In this document: positions 9,337 through 16,160 of the stretch, one piece after another | Position numbering within the stretch: the stretch's first letter is position 1 | Layout: the number at the start of each line of letters is the position of its first letter | Origin: an uncultured Alphaproteobacteria bacterium | GTDB taxonomy: Bacteria; Pseudomonadota; Alphaproteobacteria; RF32; CAG-239 | DNA: 32,319 nucleotides | NCBI GenBank assembly: GCA_944391425.1 | Contig: CALXTO010000015.1 | Coordinates: forward strand, 1 to 32,319 | Direction of reading: 5' to 3' | Notes under the pieces: model-generated | The model's input: only the letters and a program-made list of their open reading frames with translations | Database searches by the model: none | What the model was told of the DNA's origin: nothing | Translations under genes and position numbers: made by a program

Positions 9337-9919
9337 GAATTTTTATATTTTTCGCCACGGAGAATGCCCGTTTAATGTCAGCGGACACATCCAGGGGCAA
9401 AAATTCAACGGCGGCCTCACCCCCAAAGGGCGGGAACAGGCACGCCGAACTGGTGAGATTCTGGCCGGCAGAAACATTGAAATCATCGTCAGCAGCCCGA
9501 TGAAGCGCGCTTTGCAAACGGCAAAAATCGTTGCGCAGAGGATTAATGCGCCTATTTTGATAGACCGCCGTTTCATTGAAGTTAACATGGGCGTTGCCGA
9601 AGGAATGCACATTACTCTGGCTGAAAAAAATTTTGCAGAACTCTACCGTCACTGGCGCAGCAACAGCCCGGACGACAGCGGTACCCGTTTTGAAAAAGGA
9701 GAAAGCAAGGCGGAAGTCCGCAAGCGCCTCTTTGAAGGATTAAATTACTATGCCGAACAAACGCCCTATACCAATATAGGCATTTCCGGCCACGGGATAA
9801 CCATTTCCCAGGCGCTGCTCAGTTTGGGCATCTGCCGAAACAATATCCCCAATGGTTCCGTCCTCCATTTGCTGCACGACGAAACCGGTTGGAAATATGG
9901 CGAATTTCTAAAAAATTAA
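9320..9919 (+). CDS. Histidine phosphatase family protein (phosphoglycerate mutase-like)
   Basis: A small branch-1 histidine phosphatase. The phosphorylated histidine is His13 in FRHGECPFNVSGHIQG; the usual RHGET is RHGEC here. Also present are SSPMKRALQTAK, with the second arginine, then a Glu-rich acid site around VNMGVAEGM, and the second active-site histidine in ISGHGITISQ. At 199 aa it resembles broad-specificity phosphatases such as PhoE/CobC-like proteins rather than glycolytic mutase. The start overlaps the antiporter 3' end with GGGAG upstream, so the two are probably co-translated. It converges on the flavin reductase gene with only 3 nt between them. The substrate is unknown. Confidence 0.85.
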   Translation: MSAPNKNFYIFRHGECPFNVSGHIQGQKFNGGLTPKGREQARRTGEILAGRNIEIIVSSPMKRALQTAKIVAQRINAPILIDRRFIEVNMGVAEGMHITLAEKNFAELYRHWRSNSPDDSGTRFEKGESKAEVRKRLFEGLNYYAEQTPYTNIGISGHGITISQALLSLGICRNNIPNGSVLHLLHDETGWKYGEFLKN

Positions 9920-9922
9920 ATT

Positions 9923-10573
9923 TTACTGAAGTTCAAAAAACTCTTTGCCGACGCCGCACAGCGGGCAAACCCAATCAGCCGGCAGTTCTTCAAACGGAAC
10001 ATCGCCTTCATAAACATATCCGCACACGGTGCAAACCCATTTTTTGCCATCATCACTCATGTTTTTTCCTTTCTTTGTTTCTGTAAATTTTTTAAAACTG
10101 TCCATCACGTCTTTTTTAAAATAAGAACGATAATCCAAATATGTCAGCGGTTCGTCATTACGGCTGTTGTCCGCCGCCACGACCTCCGCCACATACAGGG
10201 TGTTGCTCTCCAGCGGATAGGTATGCAGCACCTTACAGACAAACGTTGCCAGATTGTCTTTAACAAAAGGCAGCCCTTCCTGAACCGTATATTCGACATT
10301 TTCCCACTTGTTAACATTGCGGCTGCTCTGAAATCCGAAATTGGCAACCACAAAAGGATCCACATCCCGGCACAGAACCGAAAGCGCAAACCTACCCTCT
10401 TTATCTATGCAGGATTTGGTATAACTGCCGTTGGAACACGAAAGCGCAATTGCCACCGGTTTGTTGGCAACCTGCATGACGGCATCCACGATGCTACCGG
10501 CAAAGCGCTCTCCGTCTTTTGCGCCCAGCACATACAAACCGTGGGTTAATTTATACATTGCGTCCAGATCCAT
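9923..10573 (-). CDS. Flavin reductase-like protein fused to rubredoxin (high-molecular-weight rubredoxin type)
   Basis: Residues 1 to about 165 form a flavin-reductase-like FMN-binding domain ([35 protein letters not shown]). Residues 177-216 are a complete rubredoxin with four iron ligands: Cys181 and Cys184 ([10 protein letters not shown]), Cys203 and Cys206 (CPLCGVG). This fusion is known from anaerobes, where it takes electrons from NAD(P)H and feeds flavodiiron proteins that reduce O2 or NO. No flavodiiron protein is encoded in this window. AAGGAG precedes the ATG and a candidate promoter lies at 10598-10625. The domain assignment is secure; the partner is inference. Confidence 0.9.
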   Translation of the reverse strand: MDLDAMYKLTHGLYVLGAKDGERFAGSIVDAVMQVANKPVAIALSCSNGSYTKSCIDKEGRFALSVLCRDVDPFVVANFGFQSSRNVNKWENVEYTVQEGLPFVKDNLATFVCKVLHTYPLESNTLYVAEVVAADNSRNDEPLTYLDYRSYFKKDVMDSFKKFTETKKGKNMSDDGKKWVCTVCGYVYEGDVPFEELPADWVCPLCGVGKEFFELQ

Positions 10574-10597
10574 GTCGGCTCCTTATATTTTTGTTAT

Positions 10598-10625
10598 AAT
10601 ATAATGCATTTTATTAGCTCTGCAA
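10598..10625 (-). promoter_or_regulatory. Candidate promoter of the flavin reductase-rubredoxin gene
   Basis: On the minus strand TTGCAG (10625-10620) is followed after 16 bp by TATATT (10603-10598), about 25 nt before the start codon. It sits in the 61-bp gap after slyX, so the gene may be transcribed alone. Confidence 0.35.
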
Positions 10626-10634
10626 GATATAAAA

Positions 10635-10838
10635 TCAATAGTGCGGCGGCGGAGTTTCCTCGCTTTGCGGTTTAACGGCTTCTTCTCCGACCCGGCTCAA
10701 AAGATATTGGTTTTGTTTCAGGAGCTTGTCAATGGTCCTTCCCTGTTCGATAATAACCTGATTCAGATCGTCCAGCATTTTTTCGTGCTCGGCCAAAACA
10801 ACCTCGATATTGACAAACCTTTCTTCATTTTGCGGCAT
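10635..10838 (-). CDS. slyX: SlyX family small coiled-coil protein
   Basis: A 67-aa protein with a heptad-rich helix (IEVVLAEHEKMLDDLNQVI) followed by a short tail ending in PPPHY, the distinctive SlyX C terminus. SlyX is conserved in Proteobacteria, is predicted to form a coiled coil, and has no established biochemical function. AGAGGA lies somewhat far (about 11 nt) before the ATG. It is divergent from the helicase gene and shares a 72-bp control region with it. Confidence 0.85.
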   Translation of the reverse strand: MPQNEERFVNIEVVLAEHEKMLDDLNQVIIEQGRTIDKLLKQNQYLLSRVGEEAVKPQSEETPPPHY

Positions 10839-10853
10839 AACGGCAGATTCCTC

Positions 10854-10881
10854 TTGTTAGGGCTGTAAAATATGTTATCAT
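10854..10881 (+). promoter_or_regulatory. Promoter of the Pif1-like helicase gene
   Basis: TTGTTA (10854-10859) and TATCAT (10876-10881) are separated by 16 bp. The upstream in-frame ATG at 10872 lies inside this promoter, before any plausible transcription start, which is why the ATG at 10911 was chosen as the helicase start. Confidence 0.45.
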
Positions 10882-10910
10882 CTCTTTTGGATTTTACAAC
10901 AAGAAAAGCC

Positions 10911-12428
10911 ATGCCTGAACAATTAGAAATCAATCCGTGTTTTGCCCGGGCTTTTGACCTGCTTCAAAACAGCCGCAAACATCTTTTTATTACCGGAAAG
11001 GCCGGAACCGGCAAATCGACTCTTTTAAAATACTGCGCCGCGAACTGCCGCAAAAACATTGTTGTTTTGGCGCCTACCGGCGTTGCCGCGCTTAACGTCG
11101 GCGGACAGACCATCCATCGTTTTTTCAATTTTCCAATCAATGTAACCCCCGAACAAATCGAAAATTTTAAAATAACGCCCCGGGTCAAAAGAATTTATAA
11201 ATGTCTGGAAACCATCATAATAGACGAAATTTCCATGCTTCGTGCCGACATTTTGGATTGTATTGACGTCTTCCTGCGCCTTTACGGCCCCGATTCTGTT
11301 CAGCCTTTCGGCGGCGTGCAAATGGTTTTCATCGGAGACCTCCACCAGCTTCCGCCCGTCGTTTCCGGTACCGAACAGGAGGCTTTCAGCCGCCGCTACC
11401 CTTCGCCGTACTTTTTTGACGCCGATGTTTTCCGCCGAATAGAAATCGAAACAATTGAACTTACCAAAATATACCGCCAAAAAGACCGCAGCTTTATCGA
11501 ACTTCTGGGACGCATCCGCAGTAACAACCTTACGGACGAGGACCTTCACAACCTAAATCTTTGCTGCCGCCCGCCCGAAAAAGACAATGGTTTTGTCATT
11601 CATTTGGCAACCACCAATCGCCTTGCCGACGAAATCAACAAAAGCCGGCTGGACGCTCTTGAAGGGCGTGCCAGCCTTTCCCAGGCCGTTATTGACGGAA
11701 ACTTCGCATCCGAATATTATCCCGCCGCCGAAATTTTGGAATTAAAACCGGGCGCCCAGATTATGTTTTTAAACAATGACGCAAAAAAACGCTGGGTCAA
11801 CGGCACGCTTGGCAAAATCGAAGATATTCGCCTCAATGAGGATAAAATTCGTTTTTTGCGTATCAGAATTGAAAACTCAGGCAAAATTGTCGATGTTTTT
11901 CCTTACACTTGGGAAATTTATAAGTATTCTCTTGTCGGCAAAGAAATCGTTTCCGATATTGCCGGCTCTTTCACGCAATATCCGCTGCGTCTGGCTTGGG
12001 CTGTTACCATTCACAAAAGCCAGGGCAAAACTTTTGATCATATCCTGCTTGACGTCGGCAGCGGAACATTCGCCCCTGGACAACTGTATGTCGCCTTAAG
12101 CCGCTGTACCTCTCTCAACGGCATACGTCTGGCCAAACCCTTGCAAAAGAGACATGTACTCACGGACGAGCGCATTAATTTATTCATGCGCCGCTGCCTT
12201 GTCCCGGTAATTCCGCCGGTCGACAAAGCCGCCTTGTTTGAACAGGCAGCCTTGCGCAGACAAAAACTCAAGATTGAATACCGGCGGCAAGACGGACAGA
12301 TATCCCACCGTGTCATTATCCCGCTGCGTATTAAAGGAGAAAACCTGCTGGCTTTCTGCACCCAAAGACAAGAACAGCGCAGTTTTAATTTGGAACGCAT
12401 TCTGCGCATAACCCCCTTTTATGAATAA
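10911..12428 (+). CDS. Pif1-like superfamily 1B DNA helicase with C-terminal WYL-like domain
   Basis: An ATP-driven 5'-3' DNA helicase of the Pif1/RecD class (505 aa). Motif I is FITGKAGTGKSTLLKY (Walker A 29-36); VLAPTGVAALNVGG is Ia; IIIDEISMLRADIL is the Walker B motif II; VFIGDLHQLPPVV is motif III; the UvrD_C_2-type end has AVTIHKSQGKTFD and LYVALSRCTSLNGIRL. Residues about 453-505 look like a WYL domain: a basic strand LKIEYRRQDG, then HRVIIPLRI, then RSFNLERILRI. A WYL domain on Pif1 of Thermotoga elfii is reported to bind single-stranded DNA. Pif1 enzymes unwind G-quadruplexes and restart stalled forks. It is monocistronic here, with a weak AAGAAAAG ribosome site. Confidence 0.88.
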   Translation: MPEQLEINPCFARAFDLLQNSRKHLFITGKAGTGKSTLLKYCAANCRKNIVVLAPTGVAALNVGGQTIHRFFNFPINVTPEQIENFKITPRVKRIYKCLETIIIDEISMLRADILDCIDVFLRLYGPDSVQPFGGVQMVFIGDLHQLPPVVSGTEQEAFSRRYPSPYFFDADVFRRIEIETIELTKIYRQKDRSFIELLGRIRSNNLTDEDLHNLNLCCRPPEKDNGFVIHLATTNRLADEINKSRLDALEGRASLSQAVIDGNFASEYYPAAEILELKPGAQIMFLNNDAKKRWVNGTLGKIEDIRLNEDKIRFLRIRIENSGKIVDVFPYTWEIYKYSLVGKEIVSDIAGSFTQYPLRLAWAVTIHKSQGKTFDHILLDVGSGTFAPGQLYVALSRCTSLNGIRLAKPLQKRHVLTDERINLFMRRCLVPVIPPVDKAALFEQAALRRQKLKIEYRRQDGQISHRVIIPLRIKGENLLAFCTQRQEQRSFNLERILRITPFYE

Positions 12429-12503
12429 CGGTGCCCGGACTCTCATGTCCAAATGGTTTGACTTCCAGAAAATCATCCGGCAGTTATGATTGCAGCAACG
12501 CTT

Positions 12504-12535
12504 AAAAAAAGCCTCCCGTTTTGTAATCGGGAGGC
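12504..12535 (-). terminator. Strong rho-independent terminator after the hydrolase operon
   Basis: On the minus strand an 8-bp perfect GC-rich stem (GCCTCCCG / CGGGAGGC, 9-nt loop) is followed by seven T residues. It ends the DUF3737 - small protein - hydrolase operon 30 nt past the last stop codon. The rest of the gap 12429-12565 shows nothing else. Confidence 0.88.
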
Positions 12536-12565
12536 GAAAATGCCCAAACGGCAAACAATATGTGG

Positions 12566-13624
12566 TTATTTCAAATTCGCTTTGAAAAAACTTTCAATCT
12601 TATCAAACGGGATTTTATCCATCTGATCATATAAATCTACATGGTTAGCTTCCGGAATAATCATCAGCTCTTTATTATCACCTTTCAGTTTTTTATAAGC
12701 ATCTTCGCTAAAATAACGGCTGTGGGCTTTTTCGCCGTGAATCATCAAAACGGCGCTTCTGATTTCATTACTGTAAGATAATATCGGCATATTCATAAAA
12801 GAAAGCGAAGATGTTGCGTTCCATCCGCCGGTAGAATTGAGCGAACGTTTATGAAAACCGCGCGGCGTTTTGTAATAACCATAGTAATCCTGGACAAACT
12901 GCGGTTCTTCCCCGGTAAGTTGGTCAGGCAATCCCGGCGCAACGGCATAAACCCCGTTTTTAAAATCTTCCGTTCTCTGGGCATTGAGCTTTTGCCTCTG
13001 CGCATATCGCTCGTCTTCACCCATGGCATCAAAATAACCGTTGGCGTTAACCCGGCTCATATCATACATGGTTGAAGTCACAGTCGCTTTGATACGTGTA
13101 TCATTGGCAGCGGCGTTAAGCGCAAAACCACCGAAACCGCAAATGCCGATAATGCCGATTTTTTCCGCGTCGACATCTGGCATGTTGCTCAAAAAATCAA
13201 CCGCTGCGCTGAAATCCTCCGTATTAATATCCGGCGAAGCAACATTGCGGGGATCACCGCCGCTTTCCCCGGTAAAAGAGGCGTCAAAAGCCAGAGCGAT
13301 AAAGCCGCGCTCGGCCATCGTCTGTGCATACAGCCCGGAGGCCTGTTCTTTAACCGCACCAAACGGCCCGCTAACGGCAATTCCCGGAAGTTTTGCCGCC
13401 GTTTTGTCTTTGGGTATGTACAAATCTCCGGCCAGTTCGATACCGTAACGGTTTTTAAATCTCACCTTTTTAATTTCAACTTTATCGCTTTTGGTAAAAA
13501 CCTTATCCCAATTTTCATCAGATGTTGTCATTTCCGCTCCTATCGTTATTGAACTTATTAAAAATAATCCCGCCAAACTTCCCAAAAAAGCTTTTAAAGA
13601 AAAAATATGTTTAATTTTTTTCAT
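12566..13624 (-). CDS. Exported alpha/beta hydrolase, dienelactone-hydrolase-like (Cys nucleophile)
   Basis: Residues 1 to about 30 form a signal peptide (lysine-rich start, then FLGSLAGLFLISSITIGA). The mature part is an alpha/beta hydrolase: PGIAVSGPFGAVKEQ around the oxyanion region, FDASFTGESGG, and the nucleophile elbow IIGICGFGG with Cys162 in place of serine, as in dienelactone hydrolases and YcjY-like proteins. VLMIHGEKAHSRYFS and IIPEANHVDLYD supply the acid and histidine regions. It is 352 aa. AGGAG precedes the ATG, which overlaps the stop of the small gene upstream by 14 nt. It is the last gene of a LysR-divergent operon. The natural substrate is unknown; periplasmic location is inferred from the signal. 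Confidence 0.83.
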   Translation of the reverse strand: MKKIKHIFSLKAFLGSLAGLFLISSITIGAEMTTSDENWDKVFTKSDKVEIKKVRFKNRYGIELAGDLYIPKDKTAAKLPGIAVSGPFGAVKEQASGLYAQTMAERGFIALAFDASFTGESGGDPRNVASPDINTEDFSAAVDFLSNMPDVDAEKIGIIGICGFGGFALNAAANDTRIKATVTSTMYDMSRVNANGYFDAMGEDERYAQRQKLNAQRTEDFKNGVYAVAPGLPDQLTGEEPQFVQDYYGYYKTPRGFHKRSLNSTGGWNATSSLSFMNMPILSYSNEIRSAVLMIHGEKAHSRYFSEDAYKKLKGDNKELMIIPEANHVDLYDQMDKIPFDKIESFFKANLK

Positions 13625-13856
13625 CTTTATTCTCCTGTAAAGACTGTTGCAGATTAAACATTAAAAAATCCAGACAGTCTATTTTCCGTTGTTCTTCATG
13701 ATACGCTTTCAGCAGTTTTTTCTTATGAGCGGCCAACAGTCTCAGCTGCCCGTGAACATCGCCGTTTTGGCCCAGTTGCCGGAAATGTTCGCACAATCCG
13801 GGACTACAGCCGGCATCTGCCAGATTTTGTTTCAGATTTTCATATGCTTCGCCCAT
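13611..13856 (-). CDS. Small conserved-looking helical protein of unknown function
   Basis: An 81-aa protein I cannot assign to a named family. It has an N-terminal ENLKQNLADAGC segment, a Gly-Asn-Gly turn, then a long charged helix (LRLLAAHKKKLLKAYHEEQ) leading into RKIDCLDFLMFNLQQ. That C-terminal pattern resembles the dimerisation helix at the end of MerR-family regulators, but there is no helix-turn-helix. The ATG at 13856 has GAGGA 8 nt upstream; a GTG at 13877 would overlap DUF3737. It lies between DUF3737 (13 nt gap) and the hydrolase (14 nt overlap), so it is almost certainly translated with them. Two cysteines near the N terminus and one in IDCLD could be redox-active; that is speculation. 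Confidence 0.72.
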   Translation of the reverse strand: MGEAYENLKQNLADAGCSPGLCEHFRQLGQNGDVHGQLRLLAAHKKKLLKAYHEEQRKIDCLDFLMFNLQQSLQENKDEKN

Positions 13857-13869
13857 ATCGGCTTCCTCT

Positions 13870-14733
13870 TCAGGCACAACATTTAAGCCTGTCCCGGATC
13901 TTCACGGTTCCGTTGCATTTCATAACGGCATCCTGCCGTATGACTTCTCCGATGCTGTCTGCCATAATAAGGCCGGACCGGGGATTCTTCACAGACCGGA
14001 TATGTCCGCGAATATCTGCTTCTACATCCGAATACTCAAAAGCCAGATCCGCATCTTCCATCGTACAGTCGACCAACTTGAGATTTTTGCAATAGCACAA
14101 AGGCTGCGTCCCGATAATCCGGCAATTGACAAGCGTCAGGTTTTCGGAAAACCATCCAAGATATTCGCCTTTAACGGTACTGTTTTCAACCGTAACATTT
14201 TTACTATGCCAAAAAGCGTCTTTTGTATCCAGAACGGAATTTTTGATTCTGAGCTTATTCATATACTGAAAGGAATATTTTCCGCTCATTGCCAAATTGT
14301 CAATTTCTACGTTTTTACTCTCAAACAGAAAATAAACCGCGTCGATCCGGGAATTTTCAATTTGAACATTCCGGCAGCGCCAGCCGAATTCGGGAGAAGA
14401 AACGCTGCAGCCTGCAACCTTAATATCGCGACACTCGCGCAGACATTTTATTCCCTCAATCCGGCAGTTTTTAATCATACCGTCGCTGCAATACCATAAC
14501 GGAGCGCGGGTTTTGTCATCCATGGAAGACGATTCCAGCAAAAAATGCCGGGCATGCCACAGCGGATACCGCAATGAAAAACTGCAGTCTTTTACATCAA
14601 AACGACGACACTCCTTAAGAACGGATTCGCCGTCGGCCGGACCGGCAAACACGCATTTCTGTACGCTTGTATCCTTCAGGCTGTACAAAGCCCGCTCTTC
14701 ATCAAAAACCTGATCGGCAATTATGTTTTTCAT
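13870..14733 (-). CDS. DUF3737 family right-handed beta-helix protein
   Basis: A 287-aa protein of family DUF3737. The N terminus (DQVFDEERALYSLKDTSV) and the PLWHARHFLLESSSM and RAPLWYCSDGMIKNCRI blocks are characteristic. The chain consists of repeated short strands with a regular asparagine/cysteine cadence (IENSRIDAV, VEIDNLAMSG, RIKNSVLDT, VENSTVKGE, LVNCRIIGT), as expected for a beta-helix. No signal peptide is seen, so it is probably cytoplasmic. The biochemical function is unknown. It has the best ribosome site in the window (AGGAGGT), a good promoter at 14820-14848, and is divergent from a LysR gene that is its likely regulator. Confidence 0.85.
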   Translation of the reverse strand: MKNIIADQVFDEERALYSLKDTSVQKCVFAGPADGESVLKECRRFDVKDCSFSLRYPLWHARHFLLESSSMDDKTRAPLWYCSDGMIKNCRIEGIKCLRECRDIKVAGCSVSSPEFGWRCRNVQIENSRIDAVYFLFESKNVEIDNLAMSGKYSFQYMNKLRIKNSVLDTKDAFWHSKNVTVENSTVKGEYLGWFSENLTLVNCRIIGTQPLCYCKNLKLVDCTMEDADLAFEYSDVEADIRGHIRSVKNPRSGLIMADSIGEVIRQDAVMKCNGTVKIRDRLKCCA

Positions 14734-14819
14734 ATCTTACCTCCTGACATACCTCAATATTTCTCCTTGCATTGGACAGCTTGGAACAGTTTTTGAGAGT
14801 CTCACCCCTTCTTGTTTTT

Positions 14820-14848
14820 AATATAAAAACTTCTTTACAAAATAGCAA
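14820..14848 (-). promoter_or_regulatory. Promoter of the DUF3737 - hydrolase operon
   Basis: On the minus strand TTGCTA (14848-14843) and TATATT (14825-14820) are spaced by exactly 17 bp. A dyad lies immediately upstream of the -35 box, the usual position for LysR-type activation. Confidence 0.5.
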
Positions 14849-14870
14849 ATACTTATATCCTATATGGTAT
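14849..14870. promoter_or_regulatory. Candidate LysR-type operator
   Basis: A 22-bp AT-rich interrupted dyad with outer arms ATAC/GTAT and inner ATAT/ATAT sits between the divergent LysR and DUF3737 genes, abutting the operon's -35 box. Its position fits a LysR activation site; the assignment to this particular regulator is inferred from adjacency. Confidence 0.35.
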
Positions 14871-14912
14871 TATGCCTTTAAAGCATATCAATAACATAAT
14901 CGGAGAATGGCT

Positions 14913-15803
14913 ATGGAATTAAGGGTTTTGCGTTATTTTTTAGCTGTTGCGCGGGAAGGCAGCATCACCAAAGCGGCCGGCTTTTTAAATGTAACTCAAC
15001 CGACCCTCTCCCGGCAAATAAAAGAGCTGGAAGAAGAACTTGGACAACAGTTGTTTATCCGTGGCAGCCACAGCGTTTCGCTTACGGCCGAAGGAATGAT
15101 GCTCAGAAAAAGAGCCGAAGAAATTATGGACATGGTCGGCAAAACCAAAGCAGAATTCAGTTCCATTCAGGAAACGATTGCCGGCGATATATACATCGGC
15201 AGCGGTGAAACGCATGGTATGCGGCTGATTGCCGAAATCATCAAAGAACTTCGAACAGAGTATCCGGACATCCGGTATCATCTTTACAGTGGCAACGCCG
15301 AAAACGTTACCGAAAGGCTTGACAAAGGCCTGCTGGATTTCGGCGTACTTATCCAGCCTACCGATTTGGCCAAATATCATTCAATCGCCTTACCAGCCAA
15401 AGACATTTGGGGCGTCATCATGCGCAAAAACAGTCCGCTGGCGGACAAACAAACCATTGTCAAAGAAGATTTGCGCGGTTTACCGTTGATCTGCTCACAG
15501 CAGGCCATCCGCAAAAGTTCCGCTTATAATCAATTTCAACGCTGGTTCGGACGGGATTTTGACAAGCTCAACATTGTCGCCACCTATAACCTCGTTTTTA
15601 ATGCCGCTTTGCTGGCCGAACAAGATATCGGCTATGTTTTGAGTCTGGACAGGCTGATCGACGCCATGGACAATGATGTCTGTTTCCGCCCGCTCAACCC
15701 AAGATTGGAATCCGGACTGGATATTGTCTGGAAAAAATACCAGGTCTTTTCTCCGGCCGCCAAAATTTTTCTGGACAGACTGCAAAAAAAATTCATATCA
15801 TAA
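14913..15803 (+). CDS. LysR family transcriptional regulator
   Basis: A 296-aa regulator. Residues 1 to about 60 are the winged helix-turn-helix (LRVLRYFLAVAREGSITKAA, then LNVTQPTLSRQIKELEEELG), followed by a linker helix and a periplasmic-binding-protein-like effector domain (from GDIYIGSGET to about 290). Of two near ATGs, the one at 14913 has GGAG at the right distance; the ATG at 14907 is too close. It is divergent from the DUF3737-small protein-hydrolase operon, the classic arrangement for a LysR regulator and its target. The effector is unknown; companion genes suggest a small electrophile or ester, which is inference. Confidence 0.92.
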   Translation: MELRVLRYFLAVAREGSITKAAGFLNVTQPTLSRQIKELEEELGQQLFIRGSHSVSLTAEGMMLRKRAEEIMDMVGKTKAEFSSIQETIAGDIYIGSGETHGMRLIAEIIKELRTEYPDIRYHLYSGNAENVTERLDKGLLDFGVLIQPTDLAKYHSIALPAKDIWGVIMRKNSPLADKQTIVKEDLRGLPLICSQQAIRKSSAYNQFQRWFGRDFDKLNIVATYNLVFNAALLAEQDIGYVLSLDRLIDAMDNDVCFRPLNPRLESGLDIVWKKYQVFSPAAKIFLDRLQKKFIS

Positions 15804-15871
15804 TGCCGACAACAACTCTGCCGCTTCAAAGCCAAGAGTAAACCCTTTCCACTTGGTTGCCGGACTTCTGT

Positions 15872-15932
15872 AAACAAAAAAACCACCTCGAAAGATGGCC
15901 TTTTTATTGGTCGAAATGACTGGACTCGAACC
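15872..15932 (-). repeat. Direct repeat copy 1: terminator plus tRNA-Pro 3' end
   Basis: About 61 nt that repeat 16126-16185 with only a few changes, all in the terminator part. On the minus strand it reads: tRNA 3' end, spacer, hairpin CCATCT-TTCG-AGGTGG (one U-G pair), then a T-tract. It lies just after the LysR gene. The hairpin could also help terminate LysR transcription from the other side. 15804-15871 shows nothing recognisable. Confidence 0.85.
15908..15932 (-). pseudogene. tRNA-Pro 3'-end fragment (attachment-site-like remnant)
   Basis: 25 nt identical to the last 25 nt of the intact tRNA-Pro at 16161-16185, running from the T-loop GGTTC through the acceptor strand to CCA. The 5' two thirds of a tRNA are missing; unrelated repeat sequence takes their place. 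Such 3'-end duplicates are what integration at a tRNA gene leaves behind. Confidence 0.8.
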
Positions 15933-15996
15933 TCTCTTGCTTCGTAAATTTCGCGCTGCAAAATGCTGGCGCTCAATAACTGCGCTTCGGTCAAGC

Positions 15997-16048
15997 CAGA
16001 TGTAACACTCGCTTCCATTCGCTGTCGCTCATCGCTCGCCGACATCTG
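15997..16048 (-). repeat. Repeat core inside a short stem, shared with the right-edge locus
   Basis: CAGATGT (15997-16003) and ACATCTG (16042-16048) form a 7-bp stem around a GC-rich core (16007-16041) built from variants of TTCGCT and CGCTCA. A recognisably related core occurs at 32151-32183, also next to a tRNA 3'-end look-alike. No coding potential is credible here. Confidence 0.5.
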
Positions 16049-16053
16049 CTACC

Positions 16054-16101
16054 CTTATCACTGAAAAAGCTGCCATACTAGGCAGTTTTTTCAGTGATAA
16101 G
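16054..16101. repeat. Long palindrome, 21-bp arms with 6-nt loop
   Basis: The arms 16054-16074 and 16081-16101 are complementary at 20 of 21 positions around loop ATACTA. The mismatch is a G-U pair if the plus strand is transcribed, so plus-strand RNA would pair fully. A-rich and T-rich tracts inside the arms mean it could work as a bidirectional terminator, but the pairing extends well beyond a normal terminator, so it may instead be a terminal or regulatory structure of the mini-element. Confidence 0.85.
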
Positions 16102-16125
16102 CCTCTCCCGAGGTCGCTGGTTCTC

Positions 16126-16160
16126 AAACAAAAAACCACCTCAAAAGGTGGCTTTTATTT
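16126..16160 (-). terminator. Terminator of tRNA-Pro (part of direct repeat copy 2)
   Basis: Immediately downstream of the tRNA on the minus strand, CCACCT/AGGTGG (16136-16141 and 16146-16151) forms a 6-bp stem, followed by TTTTTTGTTT. Copy 1 of this terminator is at 15872-15907. Confidence 0.82.

Noticed and set aside
10872-10910. Earlier helicase start at ATG 10872
   Set aside because: The ATG is inside the -10 region of the likely promoter, so a transcript would begin after it.
15632-16045. Minus-strand open frame of 138 codons over the LysR end and the mini-element
   Set aside because: It runs through the tRNA fragment, the terminator and the antisense of LysR; no ribosome site and no protein-like composition.
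15908-16048. Permuted (two-piece) alphaproteobacterial tmRNA at the tRNA fragment
   Set aside because: The fragment is an exact copy of the neighbouring tRNA-Pro 3' end, there is no Ala-type G-U acceptor, and no tag peptide frame is visible.
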